The notes beneath the pieces are model-generated. The model ran no database searches. It was not told the origin of the DNA and saw nothing but the letters and a program-made list of their open reading frames with translations. From positions 1 to 45,323 of the forward strand of contig JAYFRN010000023.1 of the NCBI GenBank assembly GCA_034925865.1: a stretch of DNA of 45,323 nucleotides, given 5' to 3'. Below, piece by piece: positions 25,217-33,018 of this stretch. Source of the stretch: Oscillospiraceae bacterium. GTDB taxonomy: Bacteria > Bacillota > Clostridia > Oscillospirales > SIG627. Position numbers and translations under genes: made by a program. The number at the start of each line of letters is the position of its first letter. Position 1 is the stretch's first letter.

Positions 25217-25218
25217 AT

Positions 25219-25280
25219 ATTATTAAAACGGCGATTAATAAACCTTGACTGAGCGGTAATTATTTTATTGCCGATTAATT
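25219..25280 (-). repeat. Short form of the interspersed palindromic repeat
   Basis: TATTATTAAAACGGCGATTA on the left and GCGGTAATTATTTTATTGCC followed by GATTAATT on the right. The central hairpin is absent. It sits directly upstream of the kinase start codon at 25216. Confidence 0.75.
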
Positions 25281-25326
25281 CCCTTCTCCATATTTTTCAT
25301 TTTGTATATACAGAACAGAATATGAG

Positions 25327-26120
25327 CTATTGCTTTCTGCAAATAAGCAATGCATGATTGCTCATGCCGGTACAGGATTCATAGCTTGTCATTTGATCGT
25401 ACAGCGGTTTCATTACTTCAAATCGCTCATCACTCATGTCGTTAACGATTTTCATGGTTATAAAAAAGTCAGTGCCAAGGTTCTTGATTTTTAAAAGACC
25501 ATATTTTACTGCCATGCTTTCCATTGCTTCCGGCATTGTAAAATGAAAAAGGTATGGGTTTTCATCATCCGTTGACTTGTTCAATACATACTCATTTGTT
25601 TTTTCATTCGGATAAATATTTCTCCAATCGTCATAAACACAAGCACCTGTATAAACACCGATTTTATTAATATATGCGAAGGCAAGTATAGCTCCTGACT
25701 TTGCGACACGGAAACACTCTGTAAAACAAGTTCACGTTCCTCGGGCGGCAAATGATACATGGGTCCGAAGCAGAGTATTACATCAAAGCTATCATCAGGA
25801 ATTTCCTCAAGTTTTATAGCATCGCCAATTCTGCATGATACGTTAGTGAGTCTTCGTTCATTTATTCGTTATTTAAAAATTTTAATGTGTGGTGGATAAA
25901 TGTCAATACCTACATATTCACCGCATTTGTCAGCATAATGCATTCCATAATACCCAGTAGCACAACCAACCTCAAGCACTTTGCTTTCTTTTGTGATGAA
26001 TCCTTCCAGGTGCTTTTTAGTGTAGTAGTATTCAAGCGAATTAGTTCGTGAAATAGTCTCACGACCGTCCTCTGAATGTCTTGAATATCTGGCAAATATT
26101 TTATCTTGATTACTTGACAT
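25327..26120 (-). pseudogene. Class I SAM-dependent methyltransferase, two lesions
   Basis: Three pieces of one methyltransferase of about 265 residues. The N-terminal part has the SAM motif VLEVGCATGYYG and the acidic VGIDIYPP. It then meets an in-frame TAA near 25870. The same frame continues (INERRLTNVSCRIGDA, then DSFDVILCFGPMYHL) to a T run near 25732, where the frame changes and continues TECFRVAKSGAILAFAYINK to the end. A 1-bp loss in the T run would explain the shift. ATG at 26120 is the start (AAGGAG, 8 bases). It is the downstream gene of the leader-controlled cluster. With two independent lesions, a real pseudogene is likely. Confidence 0.85.
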
Positions 26121-26125
26121 GATTT

Positions 26126-26701
26126 TCACTCCTTCAGATTGAATTTATCACATATGATCTGCGCAACTATTTCGGGCGATAATTCGGTATTATCAATTTT
26201 CATGTAATTCTCAAACGGTAAATTTTCACCATCATATGAATTAAGGCGATATTTCGCCGAGGTAGATCGCATTTCAGCTTCACTATGTTCAATGTCTCGT
26301 TTGGATTCCTTGTTTGCCAGTCGATTTTCGGTTTTGTTGCGTTCAATACGTACATCAAAGTCTGCACACAATTCAACCACACAGGTTTTTGCTCCGTAAC
26401 TTTTATACAAATCAATGAGCTTTTGTATATAGTCATATTCGCTCTGCATGTCGAAAGCAAACATATATGTAAATATCAGTCCCGATAAGTCACTTTTTGC
26501 AACCGTTTCAAATATTTCACGACGAAACACCTCCGATAAATGTCTTCCCTCTTCGCTTCTGTGAACACTGAAGAATTTTCTGATAAGCTCAATTGTCATA
26601 TGATTATGAAACAGCTTATAGCCGGTGATTTTTTCAAGCTCCTGTCCGACCGTCATTTTTCCCACGGCATGAGGTCCTAATATTATTACAAGATTCGGCA
26701 T
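26126..26701 (-). CDS. P-loop kinase/AAA-type small protein
   Basis: A 191-residue protein with Walker A GPHAVGKMT (residues 8-16), an N-terminal LVIILG strand, HNHMTIELIRKFF near 32-44, and a shikimate-kinase-like architecture. ATG at 26701 is chosen because GAGGAGG lies just upstream. The open frame continues further upstream without a stop codon into an acetyltransferase pseudogene. The end overlaps the methyltransferase region. Its C-terminal segment (KIDNTELSPEIVAQIICDKF) has a relative in the fragment at about 29000-29100. The substrate is unknown. Confidence 0.75.
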   Translation of the reverse strand: MPNLVIILGPHAVGKMTVGQELEKITGYKLFHNHMTIELIRKFFSVHRSEEGRHLSEVFRREIFETVAKSDLSGLIFTYMFAFDMQSEYDYIQKLIDLYKSYGAKTCVVELCADFDVRIERNKTENRLANKESKRDIEHSEAEMRSTSAKYRLNSYDGENLPFENYMKIDNTELSPEIVAQIICDKFNLKE

Positions 26702-27247
26702 TATATTTTCCTCCTCATTCTGATACATTTCATTAATATCCCAATTATAAATTTTTGTTGCTCCGTCAGCAACATAACCGCATTTATCATAAAATTTAAT
26801 TGCATCTGTATTTTTTGCAAAGGCCCATAAAATCATGTTGCTCTTTCCATTGCTCACAGCTTTATCAAAAGCAAAGTTCATTGCTTGCATTCCAATGCCT
26901 TGTCGAAAATAATTTGGGTGCAGATAAATACTATACAGTTCATAAAAAGTGTCGTTTATTTCTGTGTCGTATGCAATTTCGATTGCTTCTTGTTGAGGTT
27001 CTCAAACGCTAAACATTCCAGCAGCCTTTCCATCCTTTTCGATAACGTAGTGACTGGTATTTTCAAACGACAGAATGTGTTTCCATTGCTCCGGTCTTTT
27101 TTCACATTGCTTTTTTATGTACTCAGTTGGTAGAATTGCGTGATACGCTGCTTCCCATGATCTGGAATGAATTTTCGCTATATCCGGTGCGTCATTAAGA
27201 GAAGCGAGACGAATGGTGACATTGATGTTGTCATTATTTCTATTCAT
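26702..27247 (-). pseudogene. GNAT acetyltransferase with an internal stop codon
   Basis: One GNAT protein of about 180 residues is read in a single frame apart from one TGA (27002-27004). The N-terminal half is TIRLASLNDAPDIAKIHSRS. The acetyl-CoA loop region is LHPNYFRQGIGMQAMNFAF, and the C-terminal half ends FYDKCGYVADGA. A single base change could restore it. Other genes here use TGA as stop, so recoding is unlikely. There is no stop codon between this frame and the kinase frame, so readthrough would give an acetyltransferase-kinase fusion. The start overlaps the preceding GNAT gene by 8 bp. Confidence 0.82.
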
Positions 27248-27803
27248 TTCTTTCGCTCCATTCTCTTTTTAAAATTGCGTATACTGCCAAGTCACCTCGA
27301 GAACCATCCTTACGTACAGAATGCTCACGCAGCAATCCTTCCTGCTTCATACCATTTTTCTGCATAACTTTGCCGGAAGTAATATTTTCAGTATCATGTA
27401 AAGCGCTGACCTTGTTCATATTCAGTTCCTCAAACGCAAAACGGATCATCTCGCGTACTGCTTCGGTCATGATGCCCTTGTTCCACCATTTAGAGCCGAT
27501 GCAATACCCTAATTCACATCGCTCATGACGGTTTACAATATTATGAAGGTTAATTGTACCTATAAATGTTTCGTTCATTGTTATTACCCAGTGATAGCAT
27601 TCAATATTTTCATATTCGGATATACACTTCAACATGAACTCACGCATCTTTTCTATATCGGTATATGGCTCCCAAGATAAATATTTGGTCATTTTTGTAT
27701 CTGTCGCGTAATTATCATACATTTCTTGTATGTGGTCAATTGACAGTTTTATCAAGACAAGCCTTTTTGTTGTAAGTGTAATCGTTCCCTTATGTGTCAA
27801 CAC
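27240..27803 (-). CDS. GNAT acetyltransferase (RimJ/RimL-like)
   Basis: A 187-residue member of the RimJ/RimL group: TKRLVLIKLSIDHIQEMYDN at the start, ELGYCIGSKWWNKGIMTEAV carrying the acetyl-CoA-binding turn, and KVMQKNGMKQEGLLREHSVR near the end. It transfers acetyl from acetyl-CoA to an amine: a ribosomal protein, peptide or small molecule such as an antibiotic. GTG at 27803 is preceded by GGAGG at 8 bases. It is the first gene behind the attenuator leader and heads the GNAT-GNAT-kinase-methyltransferase cluster. Confidence 0.85.
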   Translation of the reverse strand: MLTHKGTITLTTKRLVLIKLSIDHIQEMYDNYATDTKMTKYLSWEPYTDIEKMREFMLKCISEYENIECYHWVITMNETFIGTINLHNIVNRHERCELGYCIGSKWWNKGIMTEAVREMIRFAFEELNMNKVSALHDTENITSGKVMQKNGMKQEGLLREHSVRKDGSRGDLAVYAILKREWSERNE

Positions 27804-27828
27804 TATATTTTCCTCCGTATAAAAATTA

Positions 27829-27861
27829 AACGGTTGAAAGCTTAATAAGCTTTCAACCGTT
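27829..27861 (-). terminator. Terminator inside the leader of the GNAT cluster
   Basis: AACGGTTGAAAGCTTA (27829-27844) pairs perfectly with TAAGCTTTCAACCGTT (27846-27861). On the minus strand TTTAATTTTTA follows, then the GGAGG of the GNAT gene. Its position before the first gene marks it as an attenuator rather than an operon end. Confidence 0.8.
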
Positions 27862-27905
27862 ATTTTCGTTAATTACTATATCAAATCAATTATGTATATA
27901 GTATT

Positions 27906-27995
27906 TCACACGAAATACGGCAAAAGCCCGTTGTCATTCATGACCACGAATTGAATCTGCTGCATATACATATCGACTCGATTAATCATAGCCAT
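27906..27995 (-). CDS. Leader peptide (29 residues) upstream of the attenuator
   Basis: A short frame beginning MAMINRVDMYMQQIQF and ending DNGLLPYFV, with stop TGA 45 bases before the terminator stem. Weak AAAGG sites lie upstream. It fits the layout of ribosome-stalling leader peptides that control antibiotic-resistance genes, but no stalling motif is certain. Translation is inferred from position only. Confidence 0.5.
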   Translation of the reverse strand: MAMINRVDMYMQQIQFVVMNDNGLLPYFV

Positions 27996-28035
27996 TATAA
28001 ACAAAGCCTTTGCCTTTCTAAATTAGATTTTTTTC

Positions 28036-28064
28036 AATATATCATAATATCAAAGCTTTGTCAA
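28036..28064 (-). promoter_or_regulatory. Promoter of the GNAT cluster leader
   Basis: Read on the minus strand: TTGACA (28064-28059), a 17-bp spacer and TATATT (28041-28036). The leader would be about 225 nt long. Confidence 0.75.
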
Positions 28065-28103
28065 TTATTTTTTAAAATATTTCTTAAAAATCGTACTTCA
28101 ATG

Positions 28104-28132
28104 TTGAAATAAAGAACATTATATGGTAATAT
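28104..28132 (+). promoter_or_regulatory. Promoter of the plus-strand methyltransferase
   Basis: TTGAAA (28104-28109), a 17-bp spacer and TAATAT (28127-28132), divergent from the GNAT leader promoter. Confidence 0.6.
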
Positions 28133-28212
28133 GATGGTTACCGAATTTTTTTACCTTTGCGGTTCGAACAACTGCAATCTATATAAACCATCAAATGAAG
28201 AGGAGATATAAA

Positions 28213-29040
28213 ATGCCGGTTATTAAAGGACTTGAATGGACATTTGATACTGTGGCTAAAGAGTTTGACAGGTGGAGCCCAACCTATAACAGTGAATTGT
28301 ATAAGGATTTATTCGCATACAAAGAAATCAATATGAACAGCAATGTTCTGGAAATCGGCATAGGAACGGGACAAGCGACCGTTCCTATACTCCGGACAGG
28401 CTGTAATCTGACTGCGGTTGAATTAGGGAAAAACCTTGCGGAGTTTACCCGTAATAAATTCAAAGAGTATAAAAATTTTTCAGTAAAAAATATGGCATTT
28501 CAGGATTTCTGCGCAGAGTCTTCATCTTTCGATATGATTTATTCCGCCGGTGCTTTCCATTGGATTCCGGAGGAGCTCGGGTATGAAAAAGTATTTGACA
28601 TGCTGAAGCCCGGCGGTGTGTTTGCACGATGTACAATACATCCGTATTATAGGAACAACAATCGGCAGGAAAAGCTGTTCGATGATATACAGAAGGCATA
28701 TAAATTACACTACAATCCAATTTATCATCCGGCTGATCCCAGTGAAATTTTTCATGAGTACTCAGCAGAACAGGCGGAAGCAAGAGCGCAGATATCTTTG
28801 AAATATGGATTCACCGATATTGCTTTTAAAATGTATTACAGAGAACGCACTTACGCTGCTGAAGATTATACTTCATTGATCAGTATTTATTCTGATCATA
28901 TAGCACTTCCGAAAAGTAACAGAGTCGCTCTTTGCAATGATATAAAGAAAGCAATCAACGCGCACGGAGGAAATATCGTTTTGCGGGATGTAATTGACAT
29001 CGAAATGGCAAGAAAACCGTCAGACCGTACTGCGATATGA
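28213..29040 (+). CDS. Class I SAM-dependent methyltransferase
   Basis: About 275 residues. The SAM-binding loop VLEIGIGTGQATVPIL is near residues 44-59, acidic TAVELG near 66-71, and FDMIYSAGAFHWIP near 107-120. The substrate is unknown; the FHWI motif is typical of the UbiE/Tam-like group. ATG at 28213 has GAGGAG 7-8 bases before it. The last residues (KPSDRTAI) are probably not native: a different frame across the 3' end encodes the tail of a kinase-like protein, suggesting that a deletion fused the two. It leads a plus-strand set with a GNAT and an HD-domain gene. Confidence 0.85.
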   Translation: MPVIKGLEWTFDTVAKEFDRWSPTYNSELYKDLFAYKEINMNSNVLEIGIGTGQATVPILRTGCNLTAVELGKNLAEFTRNKFKEYKNFSVKNMAFQDFCAESSSFDMIYSAGAFHWIPEELGYEKVFDMLKPGGVFARCTIHPYYRNNNRQEKLFDDIQKAYKLHYNPIYHPADPSEIFHEYSAEQAEARAQISLKYGFTDIAFKMYYRERTYAAEDYTSLISIYSDHIALPKSNRVALCNDIKKAINAHGGNIVLRDVIDIEMARKPSDRTAI

Positions 29041-29101
29041 CCATTGAAGGTACTCTGACGCCCTCAGAGCTTACTGATAAAATTATAGAAAAAATAATAT
29101 G
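28990..29101 (+). pseudogene. Remnant C-terminus of a P-loop kinase-like gene
   Basis: In a frame other than that of the methyltransferase, the sequence reads KTVRPYCDMTIEGTLTPSEL followed by TDKIIEKII and a stop. It resembles the end of the kinase at 26126-26701 (YMKIDNTELSPEIVAQIICD). There is no start and no P-loop, so only the tail remains. It is short, so the call is tentative. Confidence 0.4.
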
Positions 29102-29569
29102 AACATAAGTTATAAAATATTTACACCCGAATGCTGTAATGCCGTTATTGACCTGCAACATAATTGGGTAAAAGAAAACATCACCTTCGGCGTTGTCTGC
29201 GATAATGAAGATGATATACTTAAGCATCAAAATGATTATTTTATTCTTGCATTTGACTTTGAAAAACTTGTGGGATATATTACTGCAGATGTAATAACCA
29301 ACAGCGGAGAGCGTTATATTAATATTTTTGATTATAACTCCGATTATCTTTGCGTAAATGATTTATATATTCATCCTGAATGCAGGAACAGGAGAATCGG
29401 AGAAAACCTGCTTGCTCTCGTTGAAAAAAAAGCTGTATCAAATAATATTAATAATTATTTCGTTTCTTCAGCGACAAAGGATGCAGGAGCAGTAAGAAAT
29501 TTCTACGAACGCAACGGTTATACAATCTGGACAACACTGTTTTATAAGAAGGAAGATCATAAACATTAA
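29099..29569 (+). CDS. GNAT acetyltransferase
   Basis: A 156-residue acetyltransferase with the beta4/acetyl-CoA loop DLYIHPECRNRRIGENLLAL near residues 86-105 (R-x-x-R-I-G) and the closing NFYERNGYTIWTTLFYKK. The acceptor is unknown. The start at 29099 has no good ribosome site and overlaps the stop of the kinase remnant, so translation may be coupled to, or impaired by, the upstream rearrangement. Confidence 0.75.
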   Translation: MNISYKIFTPECCNAVIDLQHNWVKENITFGVVCDNEDDILKHQNDYFILAFDFEKLVGYITADVITNSGERYINIFDYNSDYLCVNDLYIHPECRNRRIGENLLALVEKKAVSNNINNYFVSSATKDAGAVRNFYERNGYTIWTTLFYKKEDHKH

Positions 29570-29591
29570 ATATGTATTGAGGAAATAATTC

Positions 29592-30243
29592 ATGAACTTG
29601 GATAAAATCAAATCAATTGCCACCGAATTAATGAAAGATAAACGCAGCCATTCTTGGAAAGAACGCGGCAACAAATATTATCATGGCGAACGAGTGGCAA
29701 AATTAGTCGTCACACTGCGCGGAATCATTCTCCCGAATGATCAAAGCCACGATGAAATATTGACGATTGCCGCCTGGTTTCACGATATAGCAAACGGCAT
29801 CGAGGAACATGGCACAGAAGGCTCTGCCATAACAAGAGAAATATTAAGCGATCATTGTACTGCTGCGGAGCTTGACGATATATGCGGAATAATCGCGGTT
29901 CATGATGACAGATCATCAAACCGCCGTTTTTTTTCCGATTACATAAAGCTTCATCAAGATGCCGATTACCTTGATCACTTCGGCACATATGACATATGGA
30001 TGAATTTTCTTTATGCTGTACCTCATAACGAAACGATAAATGATGTGAGTAATTATCTTTTGACTGAGCGCCCAGCTTGACTTTTTCAAATACCGTGATG
30101 ATTTGAATTTTGAAGTCAGCCGAGCCATATATGACGATAAAGTAGAATTTTTGAAGAGTTTTACCGCTCGTTTTACTGTTGAATCATCGGGTGAAATTTG
30201 GGATCGGGAAAGAATTTTAACACAATACAGAAAAACTATTTAA
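29592..30243 (+). pseudogene. HD-domain phosphohydrolase, frameshifted near the C-terminus
   Basis: Residues 1-155 are a normal HD domain: His in YYHGERVAKL, HD in AAWFHDIANG, further HDDRSS and the final Asp in LHQDADYLD. The frame then stops at TGA (30078-30080), but the next frame continues DFFKYRDD, then FEVSRAIYDDKVEFLKSF to a stop at 30241-30243. A one-base indel near 30077 would restore a protein of about 217 residues, the usual length. The metal-binding residues remain, so partial activity is possible. GAGG precedes ATG at 29604 and the ORF opens at 29592. The substrate is unknown. Confidence 0.75.
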
Positions 30244-30249
30244 AAATGT

Positions 30250-30335
30250 CATTATATGATCACTTTTTTAGAAGAGGAAAGCTCATATATTATTAAATCT
30301 TTTCTCTCACAATTAATTGCCGTGTTATTAAATTA
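30250..30335 (+). repeat. Degenerate copy of the interspersed palindromic repeat
   Basis: AGAAGAGGAAAGCTC and TCTTTTCTCTC flank a short AT spacer, followed by AATTAATTGCCGTGTTATTA, which matches the right end. The left end is eroded. It sits between the HD-domain gene and the ABC operon. Confidence 0.6.
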
Positions 30336-30359
30336 CATTTAATGTTAGGAGATGAAAAA

Positions 30360-31361
30360 TTGATAAAGCTTACTGGTGTTAATAAAACCTTCAAAGTGGC
30401 AAAAAGGAATGCAGGCTTTGCCAAAGCGTTAAGCGCGTTTTTTAAAAAAGAATATAGTTATATCCACGCGCTGGATAATGTATCATTTACAATAAATGAC
30501 GGCGAAATGGTAGGATATATTGGTCCTAACGGAGCGGGAAAAAGCAGCACTATTAAAATCATGAGCGGAATACTCACCCCTGACAGCGGTGAATGTCTAA
30601 TAAATGGCAGAACGCCGTGGAAAGACAGAATAAACCATGTAAAAGAAATTGGTGTTGTTTTCGGACAACGCTCACAGCTTTGGTGGGACGTGCCTGTTAT
30701 TGACAGCTTTGAGCTTCTCAAAGATATTTATAAAGTCGATTACAATACTTATAAAAAAATGTCTTGTTGTTTGATTGAAATGCTGAATTTAAGTGAAATC
30801 ATAAAAACTCCTGCTAGACAGCTTTCTTTAGGTCAACGTATGCGGTGTGAAATAGCAGCTTCTCTTTTACATAATCCGAAAATCCTATTTTTAGACGAAC
30901 CAACTATCGGGCTGGATGCTGTTTCCAAAATTGCTGTCCGTGAATTTATAAAAGCCATTAATCGTGAATATAAAACCACTGTTATTTTAACGACTCATGA
31001 TATGCAGGATATTGAAGCGTTAACCGAACGCATTTTACTTATTGGCAAAGGAAAAATTTTGCTTGACGGCTCATTGAGTGAGCTTAAAAAACGAAATTCG
31101 TCATACAAAACTCTGATTGTGGATTATGTATCCAATAAAAATTCAATGTTGAAATCGATAACAACAACCGCAATGGCAGACGGAATAACTATAAGTAAAG
31201 ACTATAACGGTCACGCGGAAATTTTGATTGATACAGCAAAAATATCTGTGTCAAATGCAATCTGTGAAATCTTCGCCAAAATTGAAGTAAAGGATATTTC
31301 TGTCGTAGGTTCCACCGCCGAAGAAATGGTGGTTTCCCTATACAAGGAATTCATGATATGA
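30360..31361 (+). CDS. ABC-2 exporter ATP-binding subunit (COG4586-like)
   Basis: About 333 residues. An N-terminal stretch before the P-loop (FKVAKRNAGFAKALSAFFKK) is typical of this ATPase group. Walker A GPNGAGKSS is near residues 55-63, a Q-loop in VVFGQRSQLWWD near 95-106, LSLGQRMRCE as signature near 157, and LFLDEPTIGLD near 175. TTG at 30360 is favoured because GGAG lies 8 bases before it; ATG at 30342 lies upstream of that site. It is the first gene of a three-gene exporter operon; the next gene overlaps its stop codon (ATGA). Confidence 0.85.
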   Translation: MIKLTGVNKTFKVAKRNAGFAKALSAFFKKEYSYIHALDNVSFTINDGEMVGYIGPNGAGKSSTIKIMSGILTPDSGECLINGRTPWKDRINHVKEIGVVFGQRSQLWWDVPVIDSFELLKDIYKVDYNTYKKMSCCLIEMLNLSEIIKTPARQLSLGQRMRCEIAASLLHNPKILFLDEPTIGLDAVSKIAVREFIKAINREYKTTVILTTHDMQDIEALTERILLIGKGKILLDGSLSELKKRNSSYKTLIVDYVSNKNSMLKSITTTAMADGITISKDYNGHAEILIDTAKISVSNAICEIFAKIEVKDISVVGSTAEEMVVSLYKEFMI

Positions 31362-32161
31362 AGAAGTACTTGTCTTTCTTCAAAATACGTTTTATAACCG
31401 GATTGCAATATCGCGCGGCTGCATGGGCAGGCATAGCCACACAATTTGCATGGGGTGGATTTACTCTTCTTATGTTTTGGGCATTTTTTAAAAACGACAA
31501 AAACAGCTTCCCTATGTCTTTTCCTGAGCTATCTAATTATATTTGGATACAGCAAGCATTTTTGGCAATGTTTATGGCATGGTTTTTCGATAACGATATT
31601 TTTGAAGCCATTACAACAGGAAATATTGCTTACGAGCTTTGCAGACCTATAGATATTTACTCTATGTGGTTTGTTAAAAACATGGCAATAAGGCTTTCTA
31701 GGACCGTTCTCCGGTGTTTCCCTATATTATTAGTTGCGGCTTTTTTACCTTTCCCATTTAATATTACTTTGCCGCCGGATTTTTTGTCAGGAATTCTATT
31801 TCTGTTTTCCGTTTTTCTTGGCTTTTTTGTGTTGATAGCTTTTTCCATGCTCATTTATATTTCAAGCTTTTATACTATTTCACCAACCGGAATACGAATA
31901 CTTGCGACATCTGTAATTGAGTTTTTTGCTGGTGCAATTATTCCGCTCCCTTTCTTCCCCGAATGGTTACAGCCCGTAATTTATGCCCTTCCCTTTGCAT
32001 CCATGCAAAACACACCTTTTTTAATTTACACCGGATATACAACCGGAAAAGATATTTTATGGAGCATATTGCTGCAGCTCGGATGGCTTATTTCCCTTAT
32101 TTTAGTTGGTAAGTTTCTAATGAAGCAAGCCCTAAAAAAAGTCATTGTCCAAGGAGGTTGA
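31358..32161 (+). CDS. ABC-2 exporter permease (COG4587-like)
   Basis: A 267-residue protein with six membrane helices and a conserved amphipathic stretch after the second helix (NIAYELCRPIDIYSMWFVKN). It pairs with the third gene to form a heterodimeric channel. The start overlaps the ATPase stop codon. This ATPase plus two-permease set is widespread in Firmicutes and is annotated as multidrug or lipid export; the true substrate is unknown. Confidence 0.8.
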   Translation: MKKYLSFFKIRFITGLQYRAAAWAGIATQFAWGGFTLLMFWAFFKNDKNSFPMSFPELSNYIWIQQAFLAMFMAWFFDNDIFEAITTGNIAYELCRPIDIYSMWFVKNMAIRLSRTVLRCFPILLVAAFLPFPFNITLPPDFLSGILFLFSVFLGFFVLIAFSMLIYISSFYTISPTGIRILATSVIEFFAGAIIPLPFFPEWLQPVIYALPFASMQNTPFLIYTGYTTGKDILWSILLQLGWLISLILVGKFLMKQALKKVIVQGG

Positions 32162-32162
32162 C

Positions 32163-32939
32163 ATGAAGCTTTATTTTAAATATATCGCTATGTTATTAAA
32201 ATGCCAAATACAATATAGATCCTCCTTTATCATGATGACAATAGGGCAATTTTTGGTGTCATTCACAGCATTTTTAGGTGTTTCATTTATGTTTTCGCGA
32301 TTTAACAGCGTTGACGGATTTAGTTATTCAGAAGTATTGCTCTGCTTTTCAATTGTGTTGATGTCATTTTCTATAACCGAATGCTTTGTGCGAGGATTTG
32401 ATGTATTTCCAAGACTCATTAAAAGCGGAGGGCTTGATCGAATTTTGGTTCGTCCTCAAAATGAGATTTTTCAAGTTTTAACATCAAATATTGACTTTAC
32501 ACGGATTGGCAGATTATTACAGGCGATTATTATGATTTGCTATGCCATACCGGCAAGCAAAATTGTTTGGTCTGCGGATAAAATATTGACACTTATTATT
32601 ATGATATCAGGCGGTATTGTGATCTTTTCTGCGCTTTTTGTTCTATATGCAGGATTAAGCTTTTTTACTATTGAGGGTCTTGAATTTATGAATATATTTA
32701 CCGATGGCGGCAGAGAATTTGGCAAATATCCGTTTTCGATTTACGGAGAAGGTGTGCTGAAGTTTTTTACATACATTATTCCGCTTGCGTTGTTTCAGTA
32801 TTATCCTTTTCTGTATCTCATTGGCAAATCCGATAAGATTGTATATATGTTTTTGCCGATATTAGGTTTCGTGTTTATGGTACCTTGTTATGCATTTTTC
32901 AAATTTGGTATCAAAAAATATAAATCCACTGGGTCATAA
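32163..32939 (+). CDS. ABC-2 exporter second permease (COG3694-like)
   Basis: A 258-residue membrane protein with six helices and the shared GGLDRILVRPQNEIFQVLTS segment that follows helix 2, parallel to its partner. ATG at 32163 has AAGGAGG just upstream, inside the end of the previous gene. A near-start ATG at 32145 lies before that site and is not used. It ends the operon; no convincing terminator follows before the next gene set. Confidence 0.8.
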   Translation: MKLYFKYIAMLLKCQIQYRSSFIMMTIGQFLVSFTAFLGVSFMFSRFNSVDGFSYSEVLLCFSIVLMSFSITECFVRGFDVFPRLIKSGGLDRILVRPQNEIFQVLTSNIDFTRIGRLLQAIIMICYAIPASKIVWSADKILTLIIMISGGIVIFSALFVLYAGLSFFTIEGLEFMNIFTDGGREFGKYPFSIYGEGVLKFFTYIIPLALFQYYPFLYLIGKSDKIVYMFLPILGFVFMVPCYAFFKFGIKKYKSTGS

Positions 32940-32973
32940 AGAAAAAGCTATATAATAAATTTACGAGGTCGAT

Positions 32974-33018
32974 ATGAGATACAAAAATTCGCTACATTGG
33001 AGTACGTCAAATGAGTAA
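32974..33018 (+). CDS. Possible 14-residue upstream peptide
   Basis: ATG at 32974 follows CGAGGTCGAT and encodes MRYKNSLHWSTSNE, stopping at 33016-33018. The stop overlaps the start region of the next gene (33011) in another frame, which would couple their translation. It contains a Trp and a His but no run suggestive of amino-acid attenuation. Confidence 0.3.
   Translation: MRYKNSLHWSTSNE

Noticed and set aside
27002-27004. TGA as a recoded sense codon in the GNAT gene
   Set aside because: Many intact genes here end in TGA and no other gene needs TGA as sense.
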